64,000 nt of DNA from Carya illinoinensis (lineage: Eukaryota; Streptophyta; Magnoliopsida; Fagales; Juglandaceae), in contig NC_056764.1 in the NCBI RefSeq assembly GCF_018687715.1, positions 16,231,501 to 16,295,500 of the forward strand, written 5' to 3'. The position numbers and the translations under genes are program-made. Of this stretch, positions 44,005-55,078 are shown in pieces. The notes under the pieces were generated by a model, which saw only the letters and a list, made by a program, of their open reading frames with translations, ran no database searches and was not told the origin of the DNA. Numbering within the stretch: position 1 is the stretch's first letter; each line of letters begins with the position of its first letter.

Positions 44005-45236
44005 ATGGTGAGACCAAGGAAATCTATTCAGGAGCCACGGGACAATACATCAAGGGATGACTCCATAGCCCAAGGAATACGGCAGATGACAGAGTTTATG
44101 CAGTAGAATTTTAGGGCACAGTAGACAGGACCTTGGCCACAGCTAGGAGGACCTTGGCCACAACAAGGGGGTCCTTGGCCGCCACAAGGAGGGCCTTGTC
44201 TGCAACAAGGAGGACTTTGGCTGCAACTAGGAGGTCCTTGGCCACATCAGGGAGGGCCTTGGCTATACCCGGGAGGATCTAGTAGCATGGTGCAAGTCGG
44301 ATGCACCTATGAGCGCTTTCTAGCGCATAGGACTCCACACTTCACTGGAGAAGAGGATCCACTTCAAGCTGGAAAGTGGATCAAGGACTTGGAAAGAACT
44401 TTTGAAGTGTGTGGTTGCACCGAGGTGCAACAAGTACTCTACGCCAGCTATCTGTTGCAAGGCACCACTTCTGATTGGTGGGATACCAAGAGGGTGATGC
44501 TGGAATCAGAATTGGGATCCTTCGCCTCTGTGACCTGGCAGCGTTTCAAGAAAGAATTTAACGACCACTTCTTTCCCTCTCTGTAAGGAAGCAAAAGGCA
44601 AGAGAGTTCTCAAATTTGGTTCAAGGGAGCACGACAGTGGAACAGTACGCCCGAAGATTTATAGAACTTGGGCGGTTTGCTCCCCACCTCATTGCCACAG
44701 AGGAGATGCGAGTTGAGCGTTTCTAGGAGGGACTACGCCCTGATATAAGCCGTATGGTGGTTAGTCACCAGATATCCACTTTTCAGGACTTAGTGGATGT
44801 TGCCACCCTTATAGAGCAAGAGAATAATCTGTGTATGGGCTCCCCTCTGGGTCATAAGAGGCGGAGTTTTTCTGGTGAAGGAAGCAGCTCAGGTTCACCT
44901 CAGAAATTTATTCAGCGAACCGGAACTCGACCTCAAGCGTCCTCAGGTGTTCGTATGGGAGGACGGGTGCCAATTTGTGGAGCATGTAATAGAGCTCATG
45001 AGGGCGAGTGTCGGCTGAGTGGCGGACCCCAGTGTTACCGATGCGGCCAAGTGGGCCATATTGCTCGTGAGGGCCCCGTCAGAGTTCAAGGAAGTCGTGG
45101 AGGTAGACACGGAGGAAGAACAAATCCAAGACAAGCAGTGCAAGCCTGGGTTTATGCTGTCACACCCGGAGATGTGGATGATGAGGCGCCAGCAACCCAT
45201 GATGCTGGAGTAATTACAGGTATGGATTTAATTTAA
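44005..45236 (+). pseudogene. gag: T4 gag, broken
   Basis: Opens at ATG 44005 (MVRPRKSIQEPRDN) with stops TAG 44104 and 44122 where CAG is likely. The N-terminal region carries a tandem Gly-Gly-Pro-Trp-Pro-Gln-Gln-type repeat (44128-44280). The capsid continues to a one-base deletion near 44578 (compare T3), which gives TAA 44584; the correct frame then resumes, with TAG 44724, and runs to 45236. The zinc knuckle at about 45030-45075 reads CYRCGQVGHIAREG, with Gly in place of the last Cys, so it should not bind zinc normally. T3 keeps the Cys. Confidence 0.9.
44128..44280 (+). repeat. 21-base coding repeat in T4 gag
   Basis: Seven tandem units of 21 bases related to GGACCTTGGCCACAACAAGG, coding for GGPWPQQ and variants. 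T1 and T3 lack this part of gag, so it is seen only here. Confidence 0.85.
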
Positions 45237-45256
45237 TTTTATGTTGGATTTAATTT

Positions 45257-46074
45257 TTGGTGTATTTGGTTTCTCCTTTGTTTTTGGATTTCATGGGTTA
45301 TGTGTTTGGTTCAGGGAGAGTTCATTTGTATGAGTTTTATGCTTGCACTTTGTTTGATTCCGGTGCTTCACAGTCATTTGTATCTTCCACGTTTGCTCAG
45401 ATGTGTAATTTGGTCATGGAACCTTTACCAAAGTCATTGGTAGTGGCTTTACCCGATGGTGAAATGGTGTGGTGTTCCAAGGTTGCTTTGGGATGCCCGT
45501 TAAATTTTGATGGAAGGTTCTTGGATGTTGATTTGGTGGTGTTTAAGCTGTTGGGTTTTGATATCATTCTCGGGATGGATTGGCTATACCGATATTCTGC
45601 AAGTATTAATTGCAGAAGTCGAGTAATTACCTTCCAGCTTCTAGATGGTGATTGTCTGGAATTTGCGGGAAGTAAGTTAAAAGAAAAGCCGGTAATTATA
45701 TCGGCAATTCAAGCAAGAAGAGAGATTGCATGGGGAGCGGATGCATTCTTAGTCCAGATGGTGTCTACGCCGTCTGAGAAGAAGGCTTTGGTAGACATTC
45801 CAGTTGTGGAAGAATTCCCCGATGTGTTTGTGGATGACTTGCATGGACTACCCCCCGTCCGAGAAATGGAGTTTGTTATAGACTTGGAACCTGGAGCGGC
45901 TCCTGTACATAAAGCTCCTTACCGCATGGCACCGGCTGAATTAAAAGAGTTGAAGACTCAGTTGCAAGAGCTGGTAGATAAGGGGTTTATTCAGCCTAGT
46001 ACTTCGTCGTGGGGTGCACCAGTTCTGTTTGTTAAAAAGAAAGATGGAACCCTCCGTATGTGCATCGATTATCG
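45257..46074 (+). pseudogene. pol: T4 protease and start of RT
   Basis: Aspartic protease with [13 protein letters not shown] (Asp near 45355) and the [18 protein letters not shown] region near 45560; then the RT start ([38 protein letters not shown]). At about 46074 one G is missing relative to T1 (TATCGGAATTAA against TATCGGGAATTAA), shifting the frame. Confidence 0.9.
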
Positions 46075-48696
46075 GAATTAAATAAGGTGACCATCAAAAA
46101 TAAATATCCTCTCCCGTGGATATATGATTTATTTGATCAGCTTCAAGGAGCAGCTGTGTTCTCGAAGATTGATTTGAGGTCGGGATACTACCAGCTGAGG
46201 ATCAGAGACAAGGATGTGCCCAAAACTGCTTTCAGGTCGAGATATGGGCATTATGAAATTAAGGTGATGCCATTTGGGCTAGCTAATGCCCCTGCTGCTT
46301 TTATGGATTTAATGAATCGAGTATTTCGACCTTATCTGGATTCCTTTGTGGTAGTATTCATTGATGATATTCTGATTTATTCCCGAGATGTTGAAGAGCA
46401 TGTGTATCATCTTCGTCTGGTACTTGGGAAATTGAGAAAACACTAGTTGTACGCCAAGCTGAGCAAGTGTGAATTCTGGTTGGAGGAAGTCAGATTTCTT
46501 GGGCATGTGATTTCCCGAGACGGAGTGGCTGTTGATCCTAGTAAGGTGGAAGCCATTATGTCATGGCCGCGTCCAACTACAGTGCGCGAGATCCAGAGTT
46601 TATTGGGACTTGCCGGATATTACCGAAGATTTGTGGAGGGATTTGCTCGCCTATCCGGACCTCTCACAGCTTTGACTCGGAAGAATGCATAATTTGTTTG
46701 GTCAGATAAGTGTGAGAGAAGCTTCCAAGAATTGAAGCGCAGGTTGACGACGGCACCAGTGTTAGTGCTTCCAGAACCGTATAAGCCATTCGTAGTCTTC
46801 AGCAATGCGTCTAAATTTGATTTGGGTTGTGTCCTTATGCAGAAAGGACGGGTTGTTGCCTATGCCTCTCGTCAGCTAAAGGACCACGAGAAGAATTATC
46901 CGACGCATGATTTGGAACTGGCTACGATTGTTTTTGCTCTCAAGATCTGGCGGCACTTTTTGTATGGGGAAGCATGTGAAGTATACACTGATCACAAGAG
47001 CTTGAAGCACTTGTTTTCTCAGAAAAATATGAACATCAGGCAGAGGCGATGGCTAGAGCTAATCAGTGACTACCAGTGTGAGATCAAGTACCATCCGGGG
47101 AAGGCAAATATAGTTGCTGATGCTTTGAGCAGAAAATCGCACTTGGAAGATGAAGCCGAGCCGTCGGAATTGGATTCTTTGCTTTGTGGGATGAGAAGGC
47201 TCCTTATTGAAAGTTCACAACAAGAAGAGATTTTATCTTCAGTTCTTGATATTTGGGTAACTGATTTTGAGGAATTGAAGACTCTTCAAAGGAAGGATCC
47301 GAATCTGCTGAATATCAGAAAAAGAGTCAGAAAATCTCGAGGGCCGTTGCACTATAGTATGGATAAAGATGGAATACTTCGGTTCCGAGATCACAGAGCG
47401 GTCCCCAAAGATTCAGAATTCAAGGAGCGGATCATGGCAGAAGCTCATGCGGCCCCTTATTCAGTTCATCCCGGCAGTACAAAGATGTACTGGGACTTGA
47501 AGAAAAATTATTGGTGGGATGGAATGAAGAGGGATATTGCCTTGTATGTTGAGAAATGCCACACATGCCGTCAAGTGAAGGCTGAGCATCAAAGACCCGC
47601 AGGTATGCTCCAACCCCTCCCTATTCCTGAGTGGAAATGGGATGACATCACGATGGACTTTGTAGTGGGTTTGCCGAGAACGCCTAGTGGGAAAAATTCT
47701 GTTTGGGTGATTGTTGACCGGTTAACAAAGAGTGCTCATTTCTTGCCTGTTAATAACACCGATTCCTTGGGTAAGTTGACATGCTTGTACGTGAAAGAGA
47801 TAGTGCGGCTGCATGGCATACCAAAGAGTATAGTGTCAGATCGAGACCCAAGGTTCACGTCCCAGTTCTGGAAGAGTTTGCAGGCAGCTTTGGGTACTAA
47901 GTTGAAGTTTAGTACTGCTTACCACCCACAGACAGACGGCCAATCGGTGCGCACCATTCAGACCCTTGAAGACATGTTGCGAGCATGTGTCATGGAATTT
48001 CAAGGGAGTTGGAAAAACCATTTGCTGCTCATAGAGTTTGCATATAATAACAGCTTCCATGCGACCATTCAGATGGCTCCCTATGAAGCTCTTTATGGGA
48101 GGAAGTGCAGATCGCCCTTGTGTTGGGATGAAGTTGGAGAGAGTAGGATAATTGGACCCGAAATAATTTAAGAGATGCAAAGCCAAGTTCGGATCATCAG
48201 GGATAAAATGGCGGCAGCTCAAAGTCGTTAGAAAAGCTACGCTGATACCAGGAGGAGAGAGTTATCTTTTGAAGAAGGTGATTGGGTTTATCTCAAAGTC
48301 TCTCCCATGAGAGGTGTTAAGCATTTTGGTAAGAAGAGGAAACTGGATCCGAGGTATGTCGGCCCTTTTCAGATTCTGGAGAAGGTAGGGTCTGTTACCT
48401 ATAGAGTTGCTTTGCTAGAGTATTTTGGGGATATTCATGCTGTCTTCCACGTATCGTCCTTAAAGAAGAGCTTTGGACAACAAGAGCCACGCTTTGTCGA
48501 CCCAGAGAGTATTTAGTTGCAACCGGATCTCACTTATGAGGTTGTTCCGTCGCAGATCATGGATTGGAAGGAGCAACAGTTGAGGTCCAAGACGATGCCT
48601 TTGGTTAAGGTGGCATGGGGAGATCTGTTAGCACAAGACTTCTCTTGGAAGCGAGTAGCGGACATGAGGGAACAATACCCATACTTGTTTGAGTAA
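46075..48696 (+). pseudogene. pol: T4 RT, RNase H and integrase
   Basis: Same frame throughout after the shift. RT active site [11 protein letters not shown] near 46353; stops TAG 46444 and TAA 46690; RNase H from [15 protein letters not shown] (46786; the first catalytic Asp of the usual SDAS is Asn here) through [11 protein letters not shown] (46990); integrase with HHCC ([16 protein letters not shown] near 47560), [18 protein letters not shown], and [11 protein letters not shown] at 47941-47970. In T1 and T6 this last position is Glu (QSERT, QLECT); Val here removes the third catalytic acid. Further stops TAA 48169, TAG 48230, TAG 48514-48516. The end matches EQYPYLFE in T1, TAA 48694. Confidence 0.9.
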
Positions 48697-48802
48697 AGAC
48701 GGTACGTTTCTTAATCTTGGTCATAGATGGTTTATGTGATTTTATGTGGGTTGTTTTAAGTTGGTGGTTGATCTTGCAAATTTTGAGGACGAAATTTGTT
48801 TT

Positions 48803-48815
48803 AAGGGGGGGAGGA
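48803..48815 (+). other. T4 polypurine tract
   Basis: AAGGGGGGGAGGA next to the 3' LTR. Confidence 0.85.
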
Positions 48816-50867
48816 TGTGATGACCCGCTTTTACGTATATTTTCACTGAAGTGTTGTTTTTAATTTAATTAATATATTAGTTTATTTATTTTAAATTAAT
48901 GTATTTTAATTGGTTTTTATTTATTTGATGCGGTGTTTAATTTAATTAGTTGTTTTACGGTTTTTAATCTCGTTTTCGGCAGATCTGTTTTGGGTTCCGG
49001 AGTGAGGATTGGACCTCATTTCTTCCCTCCATCTTTTCTTTTCCCTTTTCCCTTTTTCTCTTTTTTCTCTTTTCTTTCTTTTTTTCTTTTTTCTTTTTTC
49101 TTTTTCCCTTCCTTTTTCCCCTCCCCTTCCCGCGCGATACCCCCCTGTTTGTCTCTCTCTCTCCCACGCCGGAAGGTTCTTTTGCCCAGACCCACCGCCG
49201 CCGGCCACCGTGCGGCACACCACCCCCACCAAAATCTTCCCCTCCCTCCGGTGAACCACCCTACCAATTTTCACCGCCAACGGAGCTGCCATTTGGAGGG
49301 AAAAGCCCATCAAGCTACACAGATTTTGCTACGATCTGCCGCGGTCGCTCTACCTCCGGCCACCACCTCTTCACCACTTCATCACCGACTCCTTGCCGTC
49401 CTAACCCACCCATTTCCGGCCTCTAACAGCCACCGGAACAGCTCCCACGAGCTAGTTTCTGTTTTGGGCATTTTGGCCCTTCCTCCATCGTTTCTGCCGC
49501 CACCCACGGCCAAACTCCACTTCCACTAGCTTCATAAACATCCTTAGACTCTTCCCCATCAATCCCGAGCCTTGGTTTGTCCCCGTTCAAAAGTGGGTAT
49601 TTTACAACCCACGGCCACAGTGAAATTTCATTGTTACGTTGCTTTCCTTCCGCTGTTTGCAATGCTGCGTGTTTTCTAAAAATACTATATAGCGCTATTA
49701 GTATTTTCCAATTCCTACTTTTAGATTTAAATATATTTTACTCATTCAATAATTAATTGTTATTGGTTGGCTGATTCTGGACTGAGTCCGAGGAGTTCGG
49801 GGGTCGGATGGATTGCGGACGGGGTGCTTCGTTTTGCTTGTTCATGATTGCTTGATTATTTGAGCCATGAGGCGTGAGTTGCATATTGTGTTTATGTGCA
49901 TTTTGTTTTAATCGAGAAAATTCCGTTTTATTGGCGTAAATGGTTTTCGGGTGCGTATGTATCACGACCCCAAGCCGGGATGGGGTATTATTCCGGTGGA
50001 GCTCCTTTGGTCACTCGAGAGCGTAATAAACTGAGTGACGTCCCCTGAGTTGTCACTGGACGATGACGGGAGCGGGGGCTAGAGGATGCTTGGCTACGAA
50101 CGCGCCGGGTGTGAAACTGGGCATCGCTCTACGCACCGACTCCGTGGCCCTTCGCTGGCGAGGGCTAGAGGATGCTTGGCTATGAACACGCGGGGCGAGG
50201 AACTGGGCATCGCTCGTTTAGGTGTCACATGCGTGGTCGTTATTTATGGTGTGGCACTGGAGCCAGGGTGTACGGATGACCTCTTGGGGAGGTCATGGTG
50301 TATACAGTTTAATTGGTAAATGGTTTGAGTTTGATATGGGCCAAATGGGACTCTTGGCGTAATATTTGGAAAGGATTTGTTTTTGGGCCAAATGAGATTT
50401 TTGGCGTGTGTGGAAAAATATGATTTTATGGGTTTTGTGCATTGGCATCACTTCATGCATATTGTTTGAGTTCTATATGTTTTTATCTGGTGGTGTTTGG
50501 ATTTTACTTACCTGTGGCACCATTGTTGGTACTGTAGATTTTGGTATAGAGATCGAGGATGAGGAGGAGGAGGCTGAGCCCGAGGATGCGGCTCCGCCGG
50601 GGTGCTGAAGCTTATGCTTTGTATTTAGTTTAAAATTATGTTTGTGTCTTGTAATATTTATTTATGTATGTTTTGAACAGCTTTGTATTAAACAAGAAAA
50701 ATTCTGGTACTTAGTCGTGACTTTCGTTACCCGCTGCGTATTTCTTTTTGCACATTTGTTGCTTTTACACACACTTGGCACACGTCGTTAGGGTGATGAC
50801 CCGTGATGTCATCATCCGGACGTCTCGATTTCCCCGTGTTCGTGCGTGGGGATTTGGGGGCGTCACA
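48816..50867 (+). repeat. T4 3' LTR
   Basis: 2,052 bp, ends GGGGGCGTCACA intact. The donor-like GTAAGT seen in the other copies is changed to TATTAGTATT near 49696. The acidic frame ends at 50608. Confidence 0.9.
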
Positions 50868-52076
50868 TTGATTGGTTTGGTTATTAACCAATTTTGGGTA
50901 CAAATGAGAGTTTCAACAGTTTCTGGAGACAAGGAACTCCTAAAAGGATCCAATATGCGTCATCCAGTACTGAATGCGGACTCTGAGGCAACAGTGAAAA
51001 TGAGGGTGGCTAACACATCACGTGCTACCTCAGCAAGGACATGATAATTAGTGGCATTAATTCTCTACCAATCTAAGATCAAAATCGAGTGACTTATCTA
51101 TACACGTCTCAAAAAAATACTTATCTAGCTTTGATCTAAACTCCGTAGCACCCCGTTCCTTAAGGAAGTTGGTGAACATGATCTTAAATTTAGTAGGAAC
51201 GGGTGCTGGCTCATTACCAATATTTGTATTAGTAGTGCTTGGCCTCCCTTGAGCCACATTAGAACTCCTCCCACTAGCCACACGAAATGTGTTATACTGC
51301 TCAATCAAGTGGCCTAAAAGGAGTATAACTCTGTCCTCTATCTTATTCGCCAACTCATACCCTCTGTATTTTTGCAACCAGAAATTCATTGTCATCATTT
51401 TATATCGTGGATCAAGCACAAAAGCAACATATATCATCAAGTTGAATCTATTTGTGCTACTCCAATACTTCTTATACTTGTTTATCATATTTATGCTCAT
51501 AGTACCAGTGATAATATCATCACTCAAGCACATATCATTTAATGTATCTTCAATTGTGCAAAGTTGCTCAAAATATATATTAGCTGTCACATACAAAGAA
51601 CCAAAAATAGTTAATGTAACATCATAAAAAACTTTCAGCAACTCCACAAAAATCCGTGCATTTTTCCAATCATTGCTAGTGGGGTTCAAGAATTGGTCAT
51701 CCACAAACACATATTGTTCAGAGGCTTGTTTGTATTTTTCAGCAGTACTCAACATCAAATATGTGGAGTTCCATCTAGTAAGAACATCCAAGCAAATCAT
51801 CCTCCCACTAATTTTTTCCTTTACCACACAAGTCTTGAACTTGGAAAATCTTGAAGGCGAGGATTTCACATAACGGACGGCATCCCTAATCTTTGACACA
51901 AAATCATAAACATCCTTCAAGCCGTCCATAACAACCAGATTCAATATATGGGCAGCACACCGCATGTGAAGAAATTCACCACCCAATATAGTATAATCGT
52001 TGTCTTTTATTCTCATTCTCATGTAATCAACAGCAACATCATTTGAGGATGCATTATCAACTGTGATGGTTAAAAT
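50868..52076 (-). pseudogene. hAT transposase, catalytic core end and hATC dimerisation domain
   Basis: Transposase cuts and pastes the hAT element. On the minus strand from 52076: ILTITVDNASSND, then an open stretch 52022-51057 (LTRWNSTYLMLSTAEKYK, the helical insertion domain, YVAFVLDPRYKM). After a shift near 51060 come ARDVLATLIFTVASESAFSTG, one stop, and RILDPFRSSLSPETVETLIC, the hATC dimerisation motif. The type is that of RICESLEEPER-like plant transposases. T5 cuts before it and T4 after it. Reading order on the minus strand is 55078 to 54245, then this piece, then 41652. Confidence 0.88.
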
Positions 52077-54239
52077 TGTGATACCCCGTTTTTACGTGTA
52101 TTTTCACTGAAGGAATATTTTAATTTAATTAAAATAATAGTTCTTTTATTTTAAATTATTGGATTTTAAATTGATTTTATTTGTTATTTAAGTTTAAATT
52201 GCTGTTTAATTTATTTTAGCTTGTCTTTGGTTTTAAAATTTAGTAGTTAGTTTTTATTAGTTATTTAAGTTTAAATTACTGTTTAATTTATTTTAGCTTT
52301 ACGTTGTGTTTAAAATATTTTCTTGGTTTTATTACTTTTAAAGTTCTTTTCGTTGGATCAGTTTTTGGATTCCAGGGGTGAGGATTGAACCTCATTTCTT
52401 TTTCCTATCTTTTCTTTTTCTCTCTCTTTTCCTTTTTCTTTCTTTCTTTTCTTCTTTCTTTCTTTTTCTTTCTTTCTTTCTTCCCATTCTTCTCCTCCCG
52501 CGCGACTCTCTCTCTCTACCCATTTCCGTTCATTTTTCTCTCTCCGCCCAGAACCACCGCCGCCGGCCACCATGCGGCACACCACTCACCCAGTTTTCTT
52601 CCCCTCCAGCCGGTGATCATCCCCACCAAGTTTCACCGGCATCCGAGCCGCCGCTTAGCCGGAATAGTCACTCCAAGCCGAACGGCTTTTGCTCCGATTT
52701 GCCGCCGTCGCTCCACCTCCGGCCACCACCTCTTCACCACTTCATCACCAACTCCTTGCCGTCCTAAACCACCCATTTCCGGCCTCAATCAGTCGCCGGA
52801 ACAGTCCCCACGAGCTAACTCTCCGATTTGGGTATTTTGGCCTCCTACCGCCGTTTTCGCCGCCACTCACAGCCGACCCTCACTTCCAATAGCTTCATAA
52901 ACATACCTAGACCCTTCTCTATCAATTTCGTGTCTTGGTTTGTCCCCGTTCGAAAGTGTGTAATTTATTACCCACGGCAACAGTGTAAATTACATTGTTA
53001 CGTTGCTTTTCCTCCGCCTTTTACAACGCCGCGAGCTTTCGAAAAATACCATATAGAGCTGTAAGTATTTTTCAAACTCTAATTTTAGATTTAAATATAT
53101 TTTGCTCTTATAATAAATATTTATCTATTGGTTGGTTGATTCCGGATTGAGTCCGAGGAGTTCGGGGGTCGGGTGGATTGAGGAAGGAGTGCTTGGTTTT
53201 GGCTGTTTGTGATTGCTTGGTTATTTGTGCCATGAGGCGTGCGTTACATATTGCATACATGTGCATTTTAATTAAATTGAGAAAATCCTGTTTTATTGGC
53301 ATAAATGGATTTTCGGGTGCGTGTGTCTCATGAGCCCAAGCCAGGATGGGTTATTATCTTGGTAGAGCTTCTCTGGTCACTCGAGAGCGTAATATACTGA
53401 GTGACGTCCCCTGAGTTGTTGCTGGGCGACGACGGGAGCGGGGGCTAGAGGATGCTTGGCTACGAACGCGCCGAGCGCGGAATTGGGCATCGCTCTATGC
53501 ACCGACTTCGTGGCCTTTCACTGGCGAGGGCTAGAGGATGCTTGGCTATGAACGCGCGGGGCGCGAAACTGGGCATCGCTCATTTAGGTGTCACACGCGT
53601 GGTTGTTACCTGCGGTGTGGCACAGGAGTTAGGGTGTGCGGATGACCCCTAGGGGAGGTCATGGTGCATACAGATTAATCGGTTAATGGATTGAGTTGGA
53701 TATGGGCCAAATGTGACTTTTGGCGTTGATATTTGGAAAGGATATGTTTTTGGGCCAAATGGGATTTTTGGCGTGCGTGGAAAAATTATGGTTTTACAGG
53801 ACATGTGCATTGCATTCTTCCATGCATGTTGTTTGAGTTAATATGTTTTTATCTAGTGGTATTTGGATTTTACTTACCTACGGCACCATTTTTGATACCG
53901 TAGATTTTTGGTGCAGAGTTCGAGGAAAAGGAGGAGGCTGAGCCCTAGGATGCGGCTCCGCCGGAGTGCTGAGTTAAAGTCTATGCTTTGTAGTTGGTTT
54001 TTAAAACAATATTTGTGTTATGTAATATTTTAATATGTATGTTTGAATAGCTTTGTATTTAAACAAGAAAAATTCTGGTACTTAGTTATATGACTTTGCT
54101 ATCCGCTGCATGTTTCTTCGTGCACATTTGTTGCTTATACAAACACTTGGCACTCGTCGATAGGGTGGTGACCCGGGTTGTCACTATCCGGATGTCTCGA
54201 TTTCCCCGTGTACGTGCGTGAGGATTTGGGGGTGTCACA
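52077..54239 (+). mobile_element. T5: solo Tekay-type LTR inside hAT transposase
   Basis: 2,163 bp, TGTGATACCCCG...GGGGGTGTCACA, perfect 5-bp duplications AAAAT (52072-52076 and 54240-54244). It carries a 77-base tandem duplication near its start (TTATTTAAGTTTAAATT at 52184 and 52261) not seen in other copies. Palindrome ACAGTGTAAATTACATTGT near 52980 has one mismatched pair. The acidic frame has a stop near 53948. Confidence 0.92.
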
Positions 54240-54244
54240 AAAAT

Positions 54245-55078
54245 TTTATCAACACCACATTCATGCAATCCCGAGTTTAACACTCTCCCAATAGTTTTGC
54301 CCCTATGGTCAGGAATTTGGCAAAACTTAAGTATTTTTTTGTGCAATCTCCAATTGCAATCAATAAAATGTGCGATAATGCACATGTAGTTCAGCTTTTG
54401 TACCGATGTCCAAGTATCAGTAGTAAGACAAATTCTTTGACCATCCAACAATTTTTTTAGCTGTATCTTTTATTCGTTATATAGTTTAATACAATCCATT
54501 TTTAAAGTGGTTCGGGATGGAAAAGTAAATCAAGATTCTAAATCAGCTACATATTCAATAAAATCTTCATGCTCCACAAGCCTAAAAGACAATTCACACC
54601 TAATAAAATACTTAGCGGTTGACACCCTGAGTTTTTCTGCATCATACTTCACTAGACCTTGTGGACTGCACACTCTTCCCTCCGCATCTCTCTTACCACT
54701 AGAGGATTGACTTCTTCCAACACCTTTAACTCTAAGAGGGGAAGTTTCACTTGCATTCTAGAGGCAGTGTAACATAGATGAATTGCCATTCTTGTAGTGG
54801 CAACTGTATAGCTTAGCGCAATAATTGCACTGAGCTTTTGGGTTATTGTGGTCAATAGGTTGCACTCTAGTATAGTGTTCCCAAACCACAAATTGGTTGC
54901 TAGGTGTTTTTTTTGGATTTCTTGGGTAAATGTGGGATGGAATGGGTAGGTTGTTGTGTATATGTGGATGAAGAAGGGGTTGGAAGAGTCCCAAGCTCCT
55001 CGACATCCAATGGAATAGAAGAGGAGTCGCCAACCCCTTGGGTTGTACCGACATTACAACTCACAGAATCTTCTTCCA
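54245..55078 (-). pseudogene. hAT transposase N-terminus with BED zinc finger
   Basis: On the minus strand from ATG 55078 (MEEDSVSCNVGTTQGVGDSS), a shift after about 30 codons, then the BED finger (FVVWEHYTRVQPIDHNN, AQCNYCAKLYSCHYKNG; about 54900-54770), a further shift, then KLRVSTAKYFIRCELSF, stops at 54529 and 54474, and LDGQRICLTTDTWTSVQKLN (54451-54390), which holds the DTWTS motif of the hAT catalytic region. It ends where T5 is inserted. Decayed beyond function. Confidence 0.85.

Larger units (their letters stand above)
41653..50867 (+). mobile_element. T4: Tekay-type Ty3/gypsy element, most complete copy
   Basis: 9,215 bp with perfect 5-bp duplications TTGAT (41648-41652 and 50868-50872). 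LTRs of 2,062 and 2,052 bp, initiator-Met primer site, gag, protease, RT, RNase H, integrase and polypurine tract in order. The LTRs differ at about seven positions in the first 195, more than in T3. It has at least two frameshifts and several stops, and integrase has lost a catalytic residue, so it is dead. It serves as the reference for T1, T3 and T6. Confidence 0.92.
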
